Source: Streptomyces sp. AA1529 (GTDB lineage Bacteria; Actinomycetota; Actinomycetes; Streptomycetales; Streptomycetaceae). Taken from it: DNA of 64,000 bases. Position 1 is the first letter of the stretch; each line of letters begins with the position of its first letter. The notes beneath the pieces are model-generated. The model saw only the letters and a list, made by a program, of their open reading frames with translations, searched no databases and was not told the DNA's origin. Positions 17,618-25,522 of the stretch are shown here, in pieces. The translations under genes and the position numbers were made by a program. Location: positions 1-64,000 of the forward strand of contig NZ_ALAP01000078.1 of assembly GCF_000280905.1 (NCBI RefSeq), written 5' to 3'.

Positions 17618-18337
17618 ATGAATGCTGCCCAACCGCTTTCCTCTGCCTCGGCGCCCTCGCCGCCCCCGCTCTCGGCACCCCAGCGCGCTCCCCTGGCCGC
17701 CCAGGTGATCGCGACGCTGCGCCAGCAGATCACCTCGGGCCGGTGGCCGGTGGGCAGCCGCATCCCCACCGAACCGGAGCTGGTCGAACAGCTCGGGGTG
17801 GCCCGGAACACGGTGCGGGAGGCGGTGCGGGCCCTCGCGCACAACGGGCTGCTGGACATCCGGCAGGGCTCGGGCACCTATGTGCTGGCCACCAGCGAGC
17901 TGGCCGGAGTGATGCACCGCCGCTTCGCCGGCGCCGACCTGCGGCACGTGGCGGAACTGCGGTCCGCGCTGGAGACCGCGGGCGCCCGGCTGGCGGCACG
18001 CCGGCGCACGGAAGCGGACCTGCGGGAACTCGACGGCATGCTGGAGCGCCGGGAGGCGGCGTGGGACTCCGGCGACGTCGAACGCTTCATCGACGCCGAC
18101 CGCAGTCTGCACATGGGCGTGCTCTCCGCCTCCCACAACGAGGTGCTGACCGGGGTGTACGCCGACCTCGGCGAGGTGCTGCGGGCCTATCTGCGGCAGG
18201 ACGTGGGCGAGGAGCTGCGCCCGGAGAACCACATGGACCACACCCGGCTGCTGGACGCCATCCGGGCGCAGGACGCGGAGGCCGCCTCCGAGGAGGCGGC
18301 CTCGCACACGGCGGAGTGGGGACACGGAGCGCTGTAG
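17618..18337 (+). CDS. FadR-subfamily GntR transcriptional regulator
   Basis: The 239-residue protein has a Pro/Ala-rich N-terminus and a winged helix-turn-helix (about 25-92, with GSRIPTEPELVEQLGVARNT and GLLDIRQGSGTYV). An all-helical FCD ligand domain (about 100-235) follows. The FCD domain has the Asp/His residues that often bind a metal and a carboxylate ligand (DADRSLHMGVL, HMDHTRLLDAI). The gene is divergent from the CynX-like exporter and shares its promoter, so it is probably its local regulator and autoregulated. It appears leaderless. Confidence 0.88.
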   Translation: MNAAQPLSSASAPSPPPLSAPQRAPLAAQVIATLRQQITSGRWPVGSRIPTEPELVEQLGVARNTVREAVRALAHNGLLDIRQGSGTYVLATSELAGVMHRRFAGADLRHVAELRSALETAGARLAARRRTEADLRELDGMLERREAAWDSGDVERFIDADRSLHMGVLSASHNEVLTGVYADLGEVLRAYLRQDVGEELRPENHMDHTRLLDAIRAQDAEAASEEAASHTAEWGHGAL

Positions 18338-18358
18338 CGGACCGCCCCGCCGCCGGCC

Positions 18359-18395
18359 GGGGCCGGGGGCCGGGGGCCGGGGGCCGGGGGCCGGG
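18359..18395 (+). repeat. GGGGGCC tandem repeat (G-quadruplex motif)
   Basis: Five G-tracts of 4-5 G, separated by CC, lie on the + strand. They form four copies of a 7-nt unit between the convergent gntR and fabI genes. The pattern satisfies the usual intramolecular G-quadruplex rule and may contribute to ending transcription in this 114-bp gap. Confidence 0.6.
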
Positions 18396-18451
18396 CCGCG
18401 GGACGGGACCGCCGTACCGCCGACCGGTACCGGCCGCGCCCCGGCGGGGGG

Positions 18452-19222
18452 TCAGGCCCCCATCATGTGCACACCGCCGTCGACGTGCACGATCTCGCCC
18501 GTGGTACGGGGGAAGAAGTCCGACAGCAGGGCGACGACCCCGCGGCCGGCCGGTTCCGGGTCGGTCAGCTCCCAGCCGATCGGGGCCCGGTGGTTCCACA
18601 CGTCGGCCAGCTCCTCGAAGCCCGGAATGGACTTGGCCGCCATGGACTTGATGGGCCCGGCCGAGACCAGGTTGCAGCGGATGCCCTGCGGACCCAGGTC
18701 CCGCGCGAGGTAGCGGCTGGTGGACTCCAGGGCCGCCTTGGCCACGCCCATCCAGTCGTACTTCGGCCAGGCGATCTGCGCGTCGAAGGTGAGGCCGACG
18801 ACCGAGCTGCCCTCGTGCAGCAGCGGCAGGCAGGCCATGGTGAGCGACTTGAGCGAGTACGCCGAGACGTGCACGGCGGTGCTCACGTCCTCCCAGGCCG
18901 CGCCGAGGAAGTCGAAGGCACCCTGCGGGCCGAAGGCGATCGAGTGGACGATGCCGTCCACCCGCGCGTCCGGACCCCAGTGCTCGCGGATCCGGTCGGC
19001 GAGCCCGTCCAGGTGCTCCTGGTTGCTGACGTCCAGCTCGATGACGGGCACGGCCTCGGGCAGCCGCTTGGCGATGCGCTCGACCAGGGAGAGCCGGCCG
19101 AAGCCGGTGAGGATGACCTCGGCGCCCTGCTCCTGTGCGACCTTCGCCGCGTGGAAGGCGATCGACCCGTCGGTGATGACGCCCGTGACCAGGACGCGCT
19201 TTCCAGCGAGGATTCCGCTCAT
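18452..19222 (-). CDS. fabI: Enoyl-[acyl-carrier-protein] reductase (InhA-like FabI)
   Basis: The 256-residue enzyme reduces trans-2-enoyl-ACP with NADH in the last step of each fatty acid elongation cycle. The N-terminal nucleotide motif GVITDGSIAF is of the InhA type. The catalytic Y-x6-K is YDWMGVAK, and SAGPIKSMAAKSI forms the substrate loop. Length and motifs resemble mycobacterial InhA more than E. coli FabI. It starts 2 nt after the fabG stop codon, so the two form an operon. Confidence 0.95.
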   Translation of the reverse strand: MSGILAGKRVLVTGVITDGSIAFHAAKVAQEQGAEVILTGFGRLSLVERIAKRLPEAVPVIELDVSNQEHLDGLADRIREHWGPDARVDGIVHSIAFGPQGAFDFLGAAWEDVSTAVHVSAYSLKSLTMACLPLLHEGSSVVGLTFDAQIAWPKYDWMGVAKAALESTSRYLARDLGPQGIRCNLVSAGPIKSMAAKSIPGFEELADVWNHRAPIGWELTDPEPAGRGVVALLSDFFPRTTGEIVHVDGGVHMMGA

Positions 19223-19224
19223 GT

Positions 19225-19929
19225 TCAGTGACCCATGCCCAATCCGCCGTCCACGGGAATGACGGCTCCGGTGATGTACGCGGCCTCGTCGGACGCCAGG
19301 AAGCGGACCGAGGAGGCGACCTCCTCCGCGGCCGCGTAACGGCCCAGCGGTACCTGCTTGACGATGTCGGCGCGCTGTTCTTCGGTGAGCGCACGGGTCA
19401 TGTCGGTGTCGACGAAGCCGGGCGCGACGACGTTGCAGGTGATGTTGCGGGAGCCGAGCTCGCGGGAGAGCGAGCGGGCGAAACCGACGAGCCCGGCCTT
19501 GGAGGCCGCGTAGTTGGCCTGCCCGGCCTGGCCCATCAGCCCGACGACCGAGGAGATCAGCACGATGCGGCCCTTGCGGGCCCGCAGCATGGCGCGGGAA
19601 GCACGCTTGACCACCCGGTAGGTGCCGGTGAGGTTGGTGTCGACGACCGAGGTGAAGTCCTCCTCGGACATCCGCAGCAGGAGCTGGTCACGGGTGACGC
19701 CCGCGTTGGCGACGAGCACCTCGACCGCGCCCTGCTTCTCCTCGATCTCCTTGTACGCCTGCTCCACCTGCTCCGGCTCGGTGATGTCGCACTTGACGCC
19801 GAGGAAGCCCTCGGGCGGCTCTCCGGAGCGGTAGGTGACGGCGACCTTGTCGCCTGCCTCGGCGAAGGCACGGGCGATGGCGAGGCCGATGCCGCGGTTC
19901 CCTCCGGTCACGAGCACTGAGCGGCTCAC
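19225..19929 (-). CDS. fabG: 3-oxoacyl-[acyl-carrier-protein] reductase
   Basis: The 234-residue SDR enzyme reduces 3-oxoacyl-ACP with NADPH. It has TGGNRGIG for cofactor binding, NAG at about residue 78, the catalytic Ser in LISSVVG, and the Y-x3-K pair in YAASKAG. The C-terminal IPVDGGLGMGH is typical. It is the first gene of the fabG-fabI operon, like mycobacterial fabG1-inhA. It begins with GTG. A tandem palindromic repeat lies at 23-76 bp upstream of the start codon and may be its operator. Confidence 0.94.
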   Translation of the reverse strand: MSRSVLVTGGNRGIGLAIARAFAEAGDKVAVTYRSGEPPEGFLGVKCDITEPEQVEQAYKEIEEKQGAVEVLVANAGVTRDQLLLRMSEEDFTSVVDTNLTGTYRVVKRASRAMLRARKGRIVLISSVVGLMGQAGQANYAASKAGLVGFARSLSRELGSRNITCNVVAPGFVDTDMTRALTEEQRADIVKQVPLGRYAAAEEVASSVRFLASDEAAYITGAVIPVDGGLGMGH

Positions 19930-19951
19930 TGTGCGCCCACCCTTCCTGCTT

Positions 19952-20005
19952 CTGCTGTCGCGGTCTGTCGCGAACAGACTGCTGTCGCGGTCTGTCGCAA
20001 ACAGA
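19952..20005 (-). promoter_or_regulatory. Two 27-bp tandem repeats with TCTGT-N5-ACAGA palindromes
   Basis: Units 19952-19978 and 19979-20005 are contiguous and differ at one base. Each contains TCTGT-N5-ACAGA (19964-19978 and 19991-20005) and two CTGTCGC direct repeats. A TAGGTT hexamer, a possible -10 on the - strand (20004-20009), overlaps the distal unit, which would place both sites at and just after the transcription start of fabG-fabI. The regulator is unknown. Confidence 0.6.
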
Positions 20006-20142
20006 ACCTATCCGGCGCCACCGGGCCGCGAGCACTCGGGCACGGACAGGGGCATCCGCGGCCTCCTGTGGGGTCCCTACAGAAACGCCCGTTCCCCGGC
20101 GGGGGGTGAACTGCCCCGGCCTCCGGCGCGGGTACGGGCGCA

Positions 20143-20148
20143 TAGACT
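20143..20148 (+). promoter_or_regulatory. -10 element of the tyrS promoter
   Basis: TAGACT ends 5 nt before GTG 20154, the first codon of a short ORF leading into tyrS. No good -35 hexamer is visible. Confidence 0.4.
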
Positions 20149-20153
20149 TTCCC

Positions 20154-20195
20154 GTGACCGTATCGAGCACCCACCACACCAGGACAGTGACGTGA
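20154..20195 (+). CDS. Possible 13-codon leader ORF before tyrS
   Basis: GTG 20154 opens an ORF reading MTVSSTHHTRTVT that stops at 20195, overlapping the tyrS start codon as GTGA. It would be leaderless from the TAGACT promoter. It contains no Tyr codon, so classic tyrosine attenuation is unlikely; coupling of translation into tyrS is possible. It may equally be chance, as tyrS has its own AGGA 7 nt upstream. Confidence 0.3.
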   Translation: MTVSSTHHTRTVT

Positions 20196-21610
20196 CACGC
20201 CTCGGCGACTCCGTACAGCGCGCCAGCGAGCTGCTGGCCCAGGACCTCTCCTCCGACACGAACGTCGAGCGGCTGCTCGCGGAGACCGGGGCGCGGCGCT
20301 CGCTGGACCTGAGCGACCTGCCCGCCGCGGAGCAGGCCGAGCTGATCGGGGCGCGGTCGGTCGATCTGCTGCCGTCGGTGGAGAAGCTGGCCGAGCGGAT
20401 CGCGGAGCGGGCAGCCCAGGGCAAGGGCCTGCACATCAAGCTGGGCATCGACCCCACGGCGGCGGACGTGCACCTGGGACACGCGGTGCCGGTCCTCGTG
20501 CTCAGCCGCTTCCAGCGGATGGGCCACGACGTCACACTGATCATCGGCGACTTCACCGCCAAGATCGGCGACCCCTCGGGCCGCACGGCCGAGCGTCCCC
20601 CGCTGACCGACGAGGACATCGCGCGGAACCTCTCCGGATACCAGGAGCAGGTGCGGCCGTTCTTCGACTTCGAGAAGGTGCGCTTCGCGCGCAACAGCGA
20701 CTGGCTGGCCCCGTTCACGCTGCCGGAACTGCTGGGGCTGCTGACGCAGGTGCCGGTCTCCGCACTGCTCCAGCGGGAGGACTTCCGCAACCGGCTCTCG
20801 GAGGGCTCCGGCCTGACGATGTCCGAGCTGCTCTACCCCGTCGCGCAGGCCCTCGACTCGGTCGAGCTGGACTGCGACGTCGAGCTGGGCGGGGTCGACC
20901 AGCTGCTCAACCTCCAGATGGGCCGCCGGATGATGGAGGTGCGCGGGCAGCAGCCGCAGCTCGTGGTCACCATGCCGCTGGTCGAAGGCACGGACGGCTC
21001 GGGCGCCAAGATGTCCAAGTCCAAGGGCAACTACGTGGGGCTCGGCAGCGCTCCCGACGAGGTCTTCGGCAAGATCATGTCGATTCCGGACCGGCTGATG
21101 GCCCCCTACCTGCAGGCCTGGACGGAGTGGACCGACACCGAGATCGACCAGGTGACGGCCCGCATCGAGGCGGGCGCACTGCACCCCATGGACCTGAAGA
21201 AGGTGCTGGCCGGCGAGGTCGTCGCAGCGCTGCACGGAGTGCCGGCGGCGATGGCGGCCCGCGCCCACTTCGTGGCCCAGTTCTCCAAGAAGTCCTTCTC
21301 CGACCTGGAGACGCTCCCCGGCGTCGCGCTGGACGAGCACGGTGAGGAGGGCGTCGCCGCGGTGCTGACCAAGGTCCTGGAGTTCACCCCGAGCGCGTCG
21401 GCCGCCCGCCGCATCGCGAAGCAGAACGGGCTGCGGCTGATCGTCGAGAAGGCGGGCCGGAAACAGCAGTCCGTGGTGCTCTCCGAGACGGAGGCGCTGC
21501 GCCCGCTCGCGGAGGTCGCCCGGGAGGCGGTCGCCGCGCAGGCCGACGGGCTCGCCGACGCGCTGTACCTGAAGGCGGGCCGCAAGGTGGCCGAGATCCG
21601 CGGGCTGTGA
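20192..21610 (+). CDS. tyrS: Tyrosyl-tRNA synthetase
   Basis: The 472-residue class I synthetase charges tRNA-Tyr. The HIGH motif appears as DVHLGH in LGIDPTAADVHLGHAVPVL, and KMSKSKGN matches KMSKS exactly. A C-terminal S4-like RNA-binding domain covers about residues 390-472. Compared with E. coli TyrS (424 residues) it has an N-terminal extension of about 60 residues, typical of the actinobacterial TyrZ-like type. GTG 20192 is chosen for the upstream AGGA and the MTRLGDSVQRASELL start. Confidence 0.95.
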   Translation: MTRLGDSVQRASELLAQDLSSDTNVERLLAETGARRSLDLSDLPAAEQAELIGARSVDLLPSVEKLAERIAERAAQGKGLHIKLGIDPTAADVHLGHAVPVLVLSRFQRMGHDVTLIIGDFTAKIGDPSGRTAERPPLTDEDIARNLSGYQEQVRPFFDFEKVRFARNSDWLAPFTLPELLGLLTQVPVSALLQREDFRNRLSEGSGLTMSELLYPVAQALDSVELDCDVELGGVDQLLNLQMGRRMMEVRGQQPQLVVTMPLVEGTDGSGAKMSKSKGNYVGLGSAPDEVFGKIMSIPDRLMAPYLQAWTEWTDTEIDQVTARIEAGALHPMDLKKVLAGEVVAALHGVPAAMAARAHFVAQFSKKSFSDLETLPGVALDEHGEEGVAAVLTKVLEFTPSASAARRIAKQNGLRLIVEKAGRKQQSVVLSETEALRPLAEVAREAVAAQADGLADALYLKAGRKVAEIRGL

Positions 21611-21728
21611 CCGGACCGGCCCGCGCGGCGCCCCGGTCTCGTGGCGGACGCATCCGAGGCGTACCGTGGGAAGAGTCCGGATCCCCGCGCAGGGCCGCTG
21701 GGAACGGCGGGCGAGCAGGTGGTGAAAA

Positions 21729-22112
21729 GTGACGCGGAAGCAGCACCAGCACGAGGTTTTCCGGATCACCGGGGCCCGGCAGGGCCTGGAGGAGGACGTG
21801 CGCGGAAGGCAGCGGCGCTATGTGATCTCCATGCTGGTCCGCACCCTCGCCGTCATCCTCACCGTGGTGCTGTGGAACGTGGAGCGCCCGCTGGCGGTGG
21901 CCACGCTGGTGATCGGACTGACCCTGCCCTACATCGCCGTGGTGATCGCCAATGCGGGCCGCGAGAACGCGCCTTCGGCTCCCCCGGCCGCTCCTCCGCC
22001 GGAACCTCCGCAGCGGGCGCTGGAGGGGTCCCGAGTGACGAAAGCGGGCGACAGAACCACACCGGACGACGCGGATCGGGCCTCGAACGAGGCCACGAGC
22101 GACCGCAGTTGA
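21729..22112 (+). CDS. DUF3099 membrane protein
   Basis: The 127-residue protein has the DUF3099 core RITGARQGLEEDVRGRQRRY followed by two membrane helices (about 33-52 and 56-76). A disordered Pro/Thr/Asp-rich tail follows (about 80-127). The family is restricted to actinobacteria and its function is unknown. GTG 21729 is preceded by AGGTGG. It lies 118 nt after tyrS in the same direction, before a double hairpin. Confidence 0.82.
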   Translation: MTRKQHQHEVFRITGARQGLEEDVRGRQRRYVISMLVRTLAVILTVVLWNVERPLAVATLVIGLTLPYIAVVIANAGRENAPSAPPAAPPPEPPQRALEGSRVTKAGDRTTPDDADRASNEATSDRS

Positions 22113-22203
22113 TCTGGTTCTTCGCACAAACCTCAAGAAAACCTCAGATCAATCCTGCGGTTCCGGTGCACCACGACCGCTCCCGCATGCCATACTTCAG
22201 TTG

Positions 22204-22270
22204 CGCTCCGCATCCCCCGTCGGAGCGATGGACCGACGCCGGGCGGCTCCCCCCGTGGCTGCCCGGCGTC
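22204..22270 (+). terminator. Two consecutive hairpins after the DUF3099 gene
   Basis: CGCTCCG/CGGAGCG (22204-22210 and 22221-22227) is followed by GACGCCGGGC/GCCCGGCGTC (22235-22244 and 22261-22270), a perfect 10-bp stem. Together they separate tyrS-DUF3099 from the next, apparently leaderless, gene. Confidence 0.6.
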
Positions 22271-22286
22271 GCTTAATGTCCGGACC

Positions 22287-22550
22287 GTGAGGCAGGATGA
22301 AGCGGTGATCCCCTCCGCCTCCCCCTCCGAAGAGGGACCCGAGACCCCGATCTGCTCCGCCAAGGGCTGCCGCGAGCCGGCCGTGTGGGTGCTCGCCTGG
22401 AACAACCCCAAGCTGCACACCCCCGACCGCCGCAAGACCTGGCTGGCCTGCGAGGAACACCGCGAACACCTGTCGAAGTTCCTGGGGGCCCGCGGCTTCC
22501 TGAAGGACACCGTGCCACTCACCGAATGGCACGCACCCGACGGCGACTGA
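22287..22550 (+). CDS. Small conserved Cys/His protein, putative zinc-binding
   Basis: The 87-residue protein has CSAKGC (C-x4-C) near residue 23 and WLACEEHREHLSKFLG near residue 51, giving a C-x4-C ... C-x3-H-x2-H pattern suited to one metal ion. The rest is short and polar. No named function is recognised; similar mini-proteins are widespread in Streptomyces. GTG 22287 has TAATGT 7 nt upstream and could be leaderless. GTG 22305 has AGGA 7 nt upstream, so the true start is uncertain. Confidence 0.7.
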   Translation: MRQDEAVIPSASPSEEGPETPICSAKGCREPAVWVLAWNNPKLHTPDRRKTWLACEEHREHLSKFLGARGFLKDTVPLTEWHAPDGD

Positions 22551-22609
22551 CCACGCACCCCGGCCCCACCCCTCTTCGGGCGACCGGGCGGGCGGCCTGT
22601 CCGCCCGGG

Positions 22610-23599
22610 TCAGCCCCCGATGGCCGACATCGGGCGCTGCGGCTGGACGAACGACGGGTCGTCGATCCCGGCGCCCGCCTTCTTGCCCCACATCGCCTGC
22701 CGCCACAGCGCCGCGACCTCCGCGTCCGAAGCGCCGCCGCGCAGCGCACCCCGCAGATCGGACTCCTCGGTGGCGAACAGGCAGGTGCGCACCTGCCCGT
22801 CCGCGGTCAGCCGGGTGCGGTCACAGGCCCGGCAGAAGGGACGGGTGACCGAGGCGATCACCCCCACCCGCTGTGGGCCGCCGTCCACCAGCCAGCGCTC
22901 CGCCGGCGCGGAGCCGCGCTCCTCCTGCTGCTCCGGAGTCAGCGTGAAGCGGGTGCGCAGCGACGCCAGGATGTCCCCGGCGGTGATCATGCCCTCGCGC
23001 TGCCAGCCGTGCTGTGCGTCCAGCGGCATCTGCTCGATGAAGCGCAGCTCGTAGCCCTCCTCCAGAGCCCAGGACAGCAGCCCGGGGGCCTCCTGGTCAT
23101 TCATCCCCGGCATCAGCACCGCGTTGACCTTCACCGGTGTCAGCCCCGCCGCCCGCGCGGCGGCCAGCCCGCGCAGCACATCCGCGTGGCGCTTGCGCCG
23201 GGTCATCCGCCGGAAGGTCTCCGGGTCGAGCGTGTCCAGCGAGACGTTGACCCGGTCCAGCCCGGCCTCGCGCAGGGCCTGTGCGGTGCGCTCCAGCCCG
23301 ATGCCGTTGGTGGTCAGCGACATCCTGGGGCGGGCCGGCAGCTCGGCGCAGCGCGCCACGATACCGGCGAGCCCCGGACGCAGCAGCGGCTCACCGCCGG
23401 TGAAGCGGACCTCGGTGACGCCGAGCTCCGCGGTGGCGATCCGGACCAGCCGGACGATCTCGTCGTCGGTCAGCAGCTCGGGCTTGGCGAGCCACTGCAG
23501 CCCCTCTTCCGGCATGCAGTACGTGCAGCGCAGATTGCAGCGGTCGGTCAGCGAGACGCGCAGGTCGGTGGCGACCCGCCCATAGGTGTCGAGCAGCAT
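22610..23599 (-). CDS. moaA: GTP 3',8-cyclase (molybdenum cofactor synthesis)
   Basis: The 329-residue radical SAM enzyme converts GTP to 3',8-cyclo-GTP in the first step of molybdopterin synthesis. The N-terminal cluster motif is CNLRCTYC (C-x3-C-x2-C). The C-terminal second cluster has FCRACDRTRL and a later Cys in VRTCLF. It ends with the conserved C-terminal Gly-Gly needed for activity. GGGAGGG lies 8 nt before the ATG. It is apparently monocistronic; no other moa gene is in the window. Confidence 0.95.
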   Translation of the reverse strand: MLLDTYGRVATDLRVSLTDRCNLRCTYCMPEEGLQWLAKPELLTDDEIVRLVRIATAELGVTEVRFTGGEPLLRPGLAGIVARCAELPARPRMSLTTNGIGLERTAQALREAGLDRVNVSLDTLDPETFRRMTRRKRHADVLRGLAAARAAGLTPVKVNAVLMPGMNDQEAPGLLSWALEEGYELRFIEQMPLDAQHGWQREGMITAGDILASLRTRFTLTPEQQEERGSAPAERWLVDGGPQRVGVIASVTRPFCRACDRTRLTADGQVRTCLFATEESDLRGALRGGASDAEVAALWRQAMWGKKAGAGIDDPSFVQPQRPMSAIGG

Positions 23600-23847
23600 G
23601 CTGACGGCCCTCCCAAGTGCGTGATCTGCTTCGCAGCGTAAGTCACGTATGTGACATCCGACAGCTTCCGCTGTTGCGGGGTCGCACCTGCGAGGGCGCT
23701 GCCGCGCCGCCCGCCGCATCCGCGACTCCCTTCGCGGGGGGCGTCTTCGCGGGGTCGGTTCCCCCCCGTCGCGGGGGTGCGACGCGTTGTGGGGGCACGC
23801 CCCCGTCGTCCTTCGGCTGCCGCCGAGAGGCCGTGACGGGGGGAGGC

Positions 23848-23870
23848 GGCGCCCCCGCAAGGGGGGCGCC
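23848..23870 (-). terminator. Terminator of the acetate symporter operon
   Basis: GGCGCCCCC and GGGGGCGCC form a perfect 9-bp stem with a 5-nt loop, 5 nt past the symporter stop. The rest of the 276-bp gap to moaA is GC-rich with further short inverted repeats and no gene. Confidence 0.65.
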
Positions 23871-23875
23871 CGCCG

Positions 23876-25522
23876 TCAGTGGGCGCCTACTCCTGTCATG
23901 GAGCGAACCTCGAGCTCCGCGTACTTGGCGCCTCCGGCGCCCTCGTCCTTGGAGAGGAGGGAACCGATCCAGCCGAGCAGGAAGCCCAGCGGAATGGAGA
24001 TGAGGCCGGGATTCTGCAGCGGGAACCAGGCGAAGTCGGCGTCGGGGAACATGGAGGTCTCCTTGCCGGTGACCACCGGCGAGAAGAACACCAGGACCAC
24101 GGAGGAGACGAGCCCGCCGTAGATCGACCACAGCGCACCCGTGGTGGTGAAGCGCTTCCAGAAGAGGCTGTAGAGGAGCGTGGGCAGGTTCGCGGAGGCG
24201 GCGACCGCGAAGGCGAGGGCGACGAGCCCGGCGACGTTGAGCTTGCCGGCGAAGATTCCCAGGCCGATGGCGACGCCGCCGATGATGACCGCCGAGACCC
24301 GCGCGGCCTTGACCTCTTCCTTCTCGGTGGCTTTTCCCCTGCGGATGACGTTGGCGTACAGGTCGTGCGCGAAGGAGGACGAGGAGGCGAGGGTGAGTCC
24401 GGCGACGACGGCGAGGATCGTGGCGAAGGCGACCGCGGAGATCATCGCCAGCAGGACGGCGCCGCCGGTGGAGTCCGCTCCGCCGCCGATCTCCTGGGCG
24501 AGCAGCGGCGCGGCGGTGTTGCCCGCGGCGTTCGAGTCGGTGATGGTCTGGCGGCTGAGCAGCGCGGCGGCGCCGAAGCCGAGCGCGATGGTCATCAGGT
24601 AGAAGACGCCGATGATGCCGATGGCCCAGTTGACGGACTTCCGGGCGGCTTTGGCGGTGGGCACGGTGTAGAAGCGGATGAGGATGTGCGGGAGTCCGGC
24701 GGTGCCGAGCACGAGGGCGATGCCCAGGGAGATGAAGTCGATCCGGGAGGTCGTCGAGACGCCGTACTTGAGTCCGGGTTCCAGGAACGACGCGCCCTTG
24801 CCGCTGTTCTCGGCGGCGGCGCCGAGCAGGGCGGAGAGGTTGTAGTTGAACTTGTGGAACACCAGCACGGTGATCACGACGGTGCCGCCGATCAGCAGGC
24901 ACGCCTTGATCATCTGCACCCAGGTGGTGCCCTTCATGCCGCCGACCGTCACGTAGAGGATCATGACGATGCCGACGAAGACGACGATCAGGTTCTTGCC
25001 GGTCTCGCCGGTGATGCCCAGCAGCAGTGCGACGAGGGCGCCGGCGCCGACCATCTGGGCGAGCAGGTAGAAGATCGAGACGATGATGGTGGAGACGCCC
25101 GCGGCGGTCCGTACGGGGCGCTGCCGCATCCGGTAGGCCAGTACGTCGCCCATGGTGTAGCGCCCGGAGTTCCGCAGCGGTTCGGCGACCAGCAGCAGCG
25201 CCACGAGCCAGGCGACGAGGAAGCCGATGGAGTAGAGGAATCCGTCGTACCCGGAGAGCGCGATGGCTCCGGCGATGCCGAGGAAGGACGCGGCGGACAT
25301 GTAGTCGCCGGAGATGGCCAGACCGTTCTGGAAGCCGCTGAACTGGCGTCCGCCCGCGTAGAAGTCGGTGGCGTCCTTGGTCCGGCGTCCCGCCCAGACG
25401 GTGACGCCGAGGGTGATGGCGACGAAGACGGAGAAGAGGGTGATGATCAGCGTGCGGTGCTCGCCGGCGCCCTCGGCGGCCAGTTGGGCGGCGGGGGCCG
25501 CGAGTTGCTGGGTGAGACTCAT
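23876..25522 (-). CDS. Cation/acetate symporter (SSS family, ActP-like)
   Basis: The 548-residue protein has about thirteen predicted membrane helices. It carries sodium:solute-symporter features such as TDFYAGGRQFSGFQNGLAIS, GDYMSAASFLGIAGAIALSG, and the pore region around GTAGLPHILIRFYTVPTAKA. ActP-type members take up acetate and other short carboxylates. Its ATG overlaps the stop of a DUF485 gene as ATGA, the usual two-gene arrangement (YjcH-ActP in E. coli). Its N-terminus is slightly longer than ActP. Confidence 0.9.
   Translation of the reverse strand: MSLTQQLAAPAAQLAAEGAGEHRTLIITLFSVFVAITLGVTVWAGRRTKDATDFYAGGRQFSGFQNGLAISGDYMSAASFLGIAGAIALSGYDGFLYSIGFLVAWLVALLLVAEPLRNSGRYTMGDVLAYRMRQRPVRTAAGVSTIIVSIFYLLAQMVGAGALVALLLGITGETGKNLIVVFVGIVMILYVTVGGMKGTTWVQMIKACLLIGGTVVITVLVFHKFNYNLSALLGAAAENSGKGASFLEPGLKYGVSTTSRIDFISLGIALVLGTAGLPHILIRFYTVPTAKAARKSVNWAIGIIGVFYLMTIALGFGAAALLSRQTITDSNAAGNTAAPLLAQEIGGGADSTGGAVLLAMISAVAFATILAVVAGLTLASSSSFAHDLYANVIRRGKATEKEEVKAARVSAVIIGGVAIGLGIFAGKLNVAGLVALAFAVAASANLPTLLYSLFWKRFTTTGALWSIYGGLVSSVVLVFFSPVVTGKETSMFPDADFAWFPLQNPGLISIPLGFLLGWIGSLLSKDEGAGGAKYAELEVRSMTGVGAH

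Noticed and set aside
20005..20191. T-box riboswitch before tyrS
   Set aside because: There is no T-box core (TGGN-type bulge with AGGGTGG-like segment), no Tyr specifier loop and no terminator/antiterminator pair.
19688..21769. 693-codon ORF on the - strand across tyrS
   Set aside because: It is antisense to tyrS and overlaps part of fabG in another frame; the KMSKS and HIGH motifs support tyrS.
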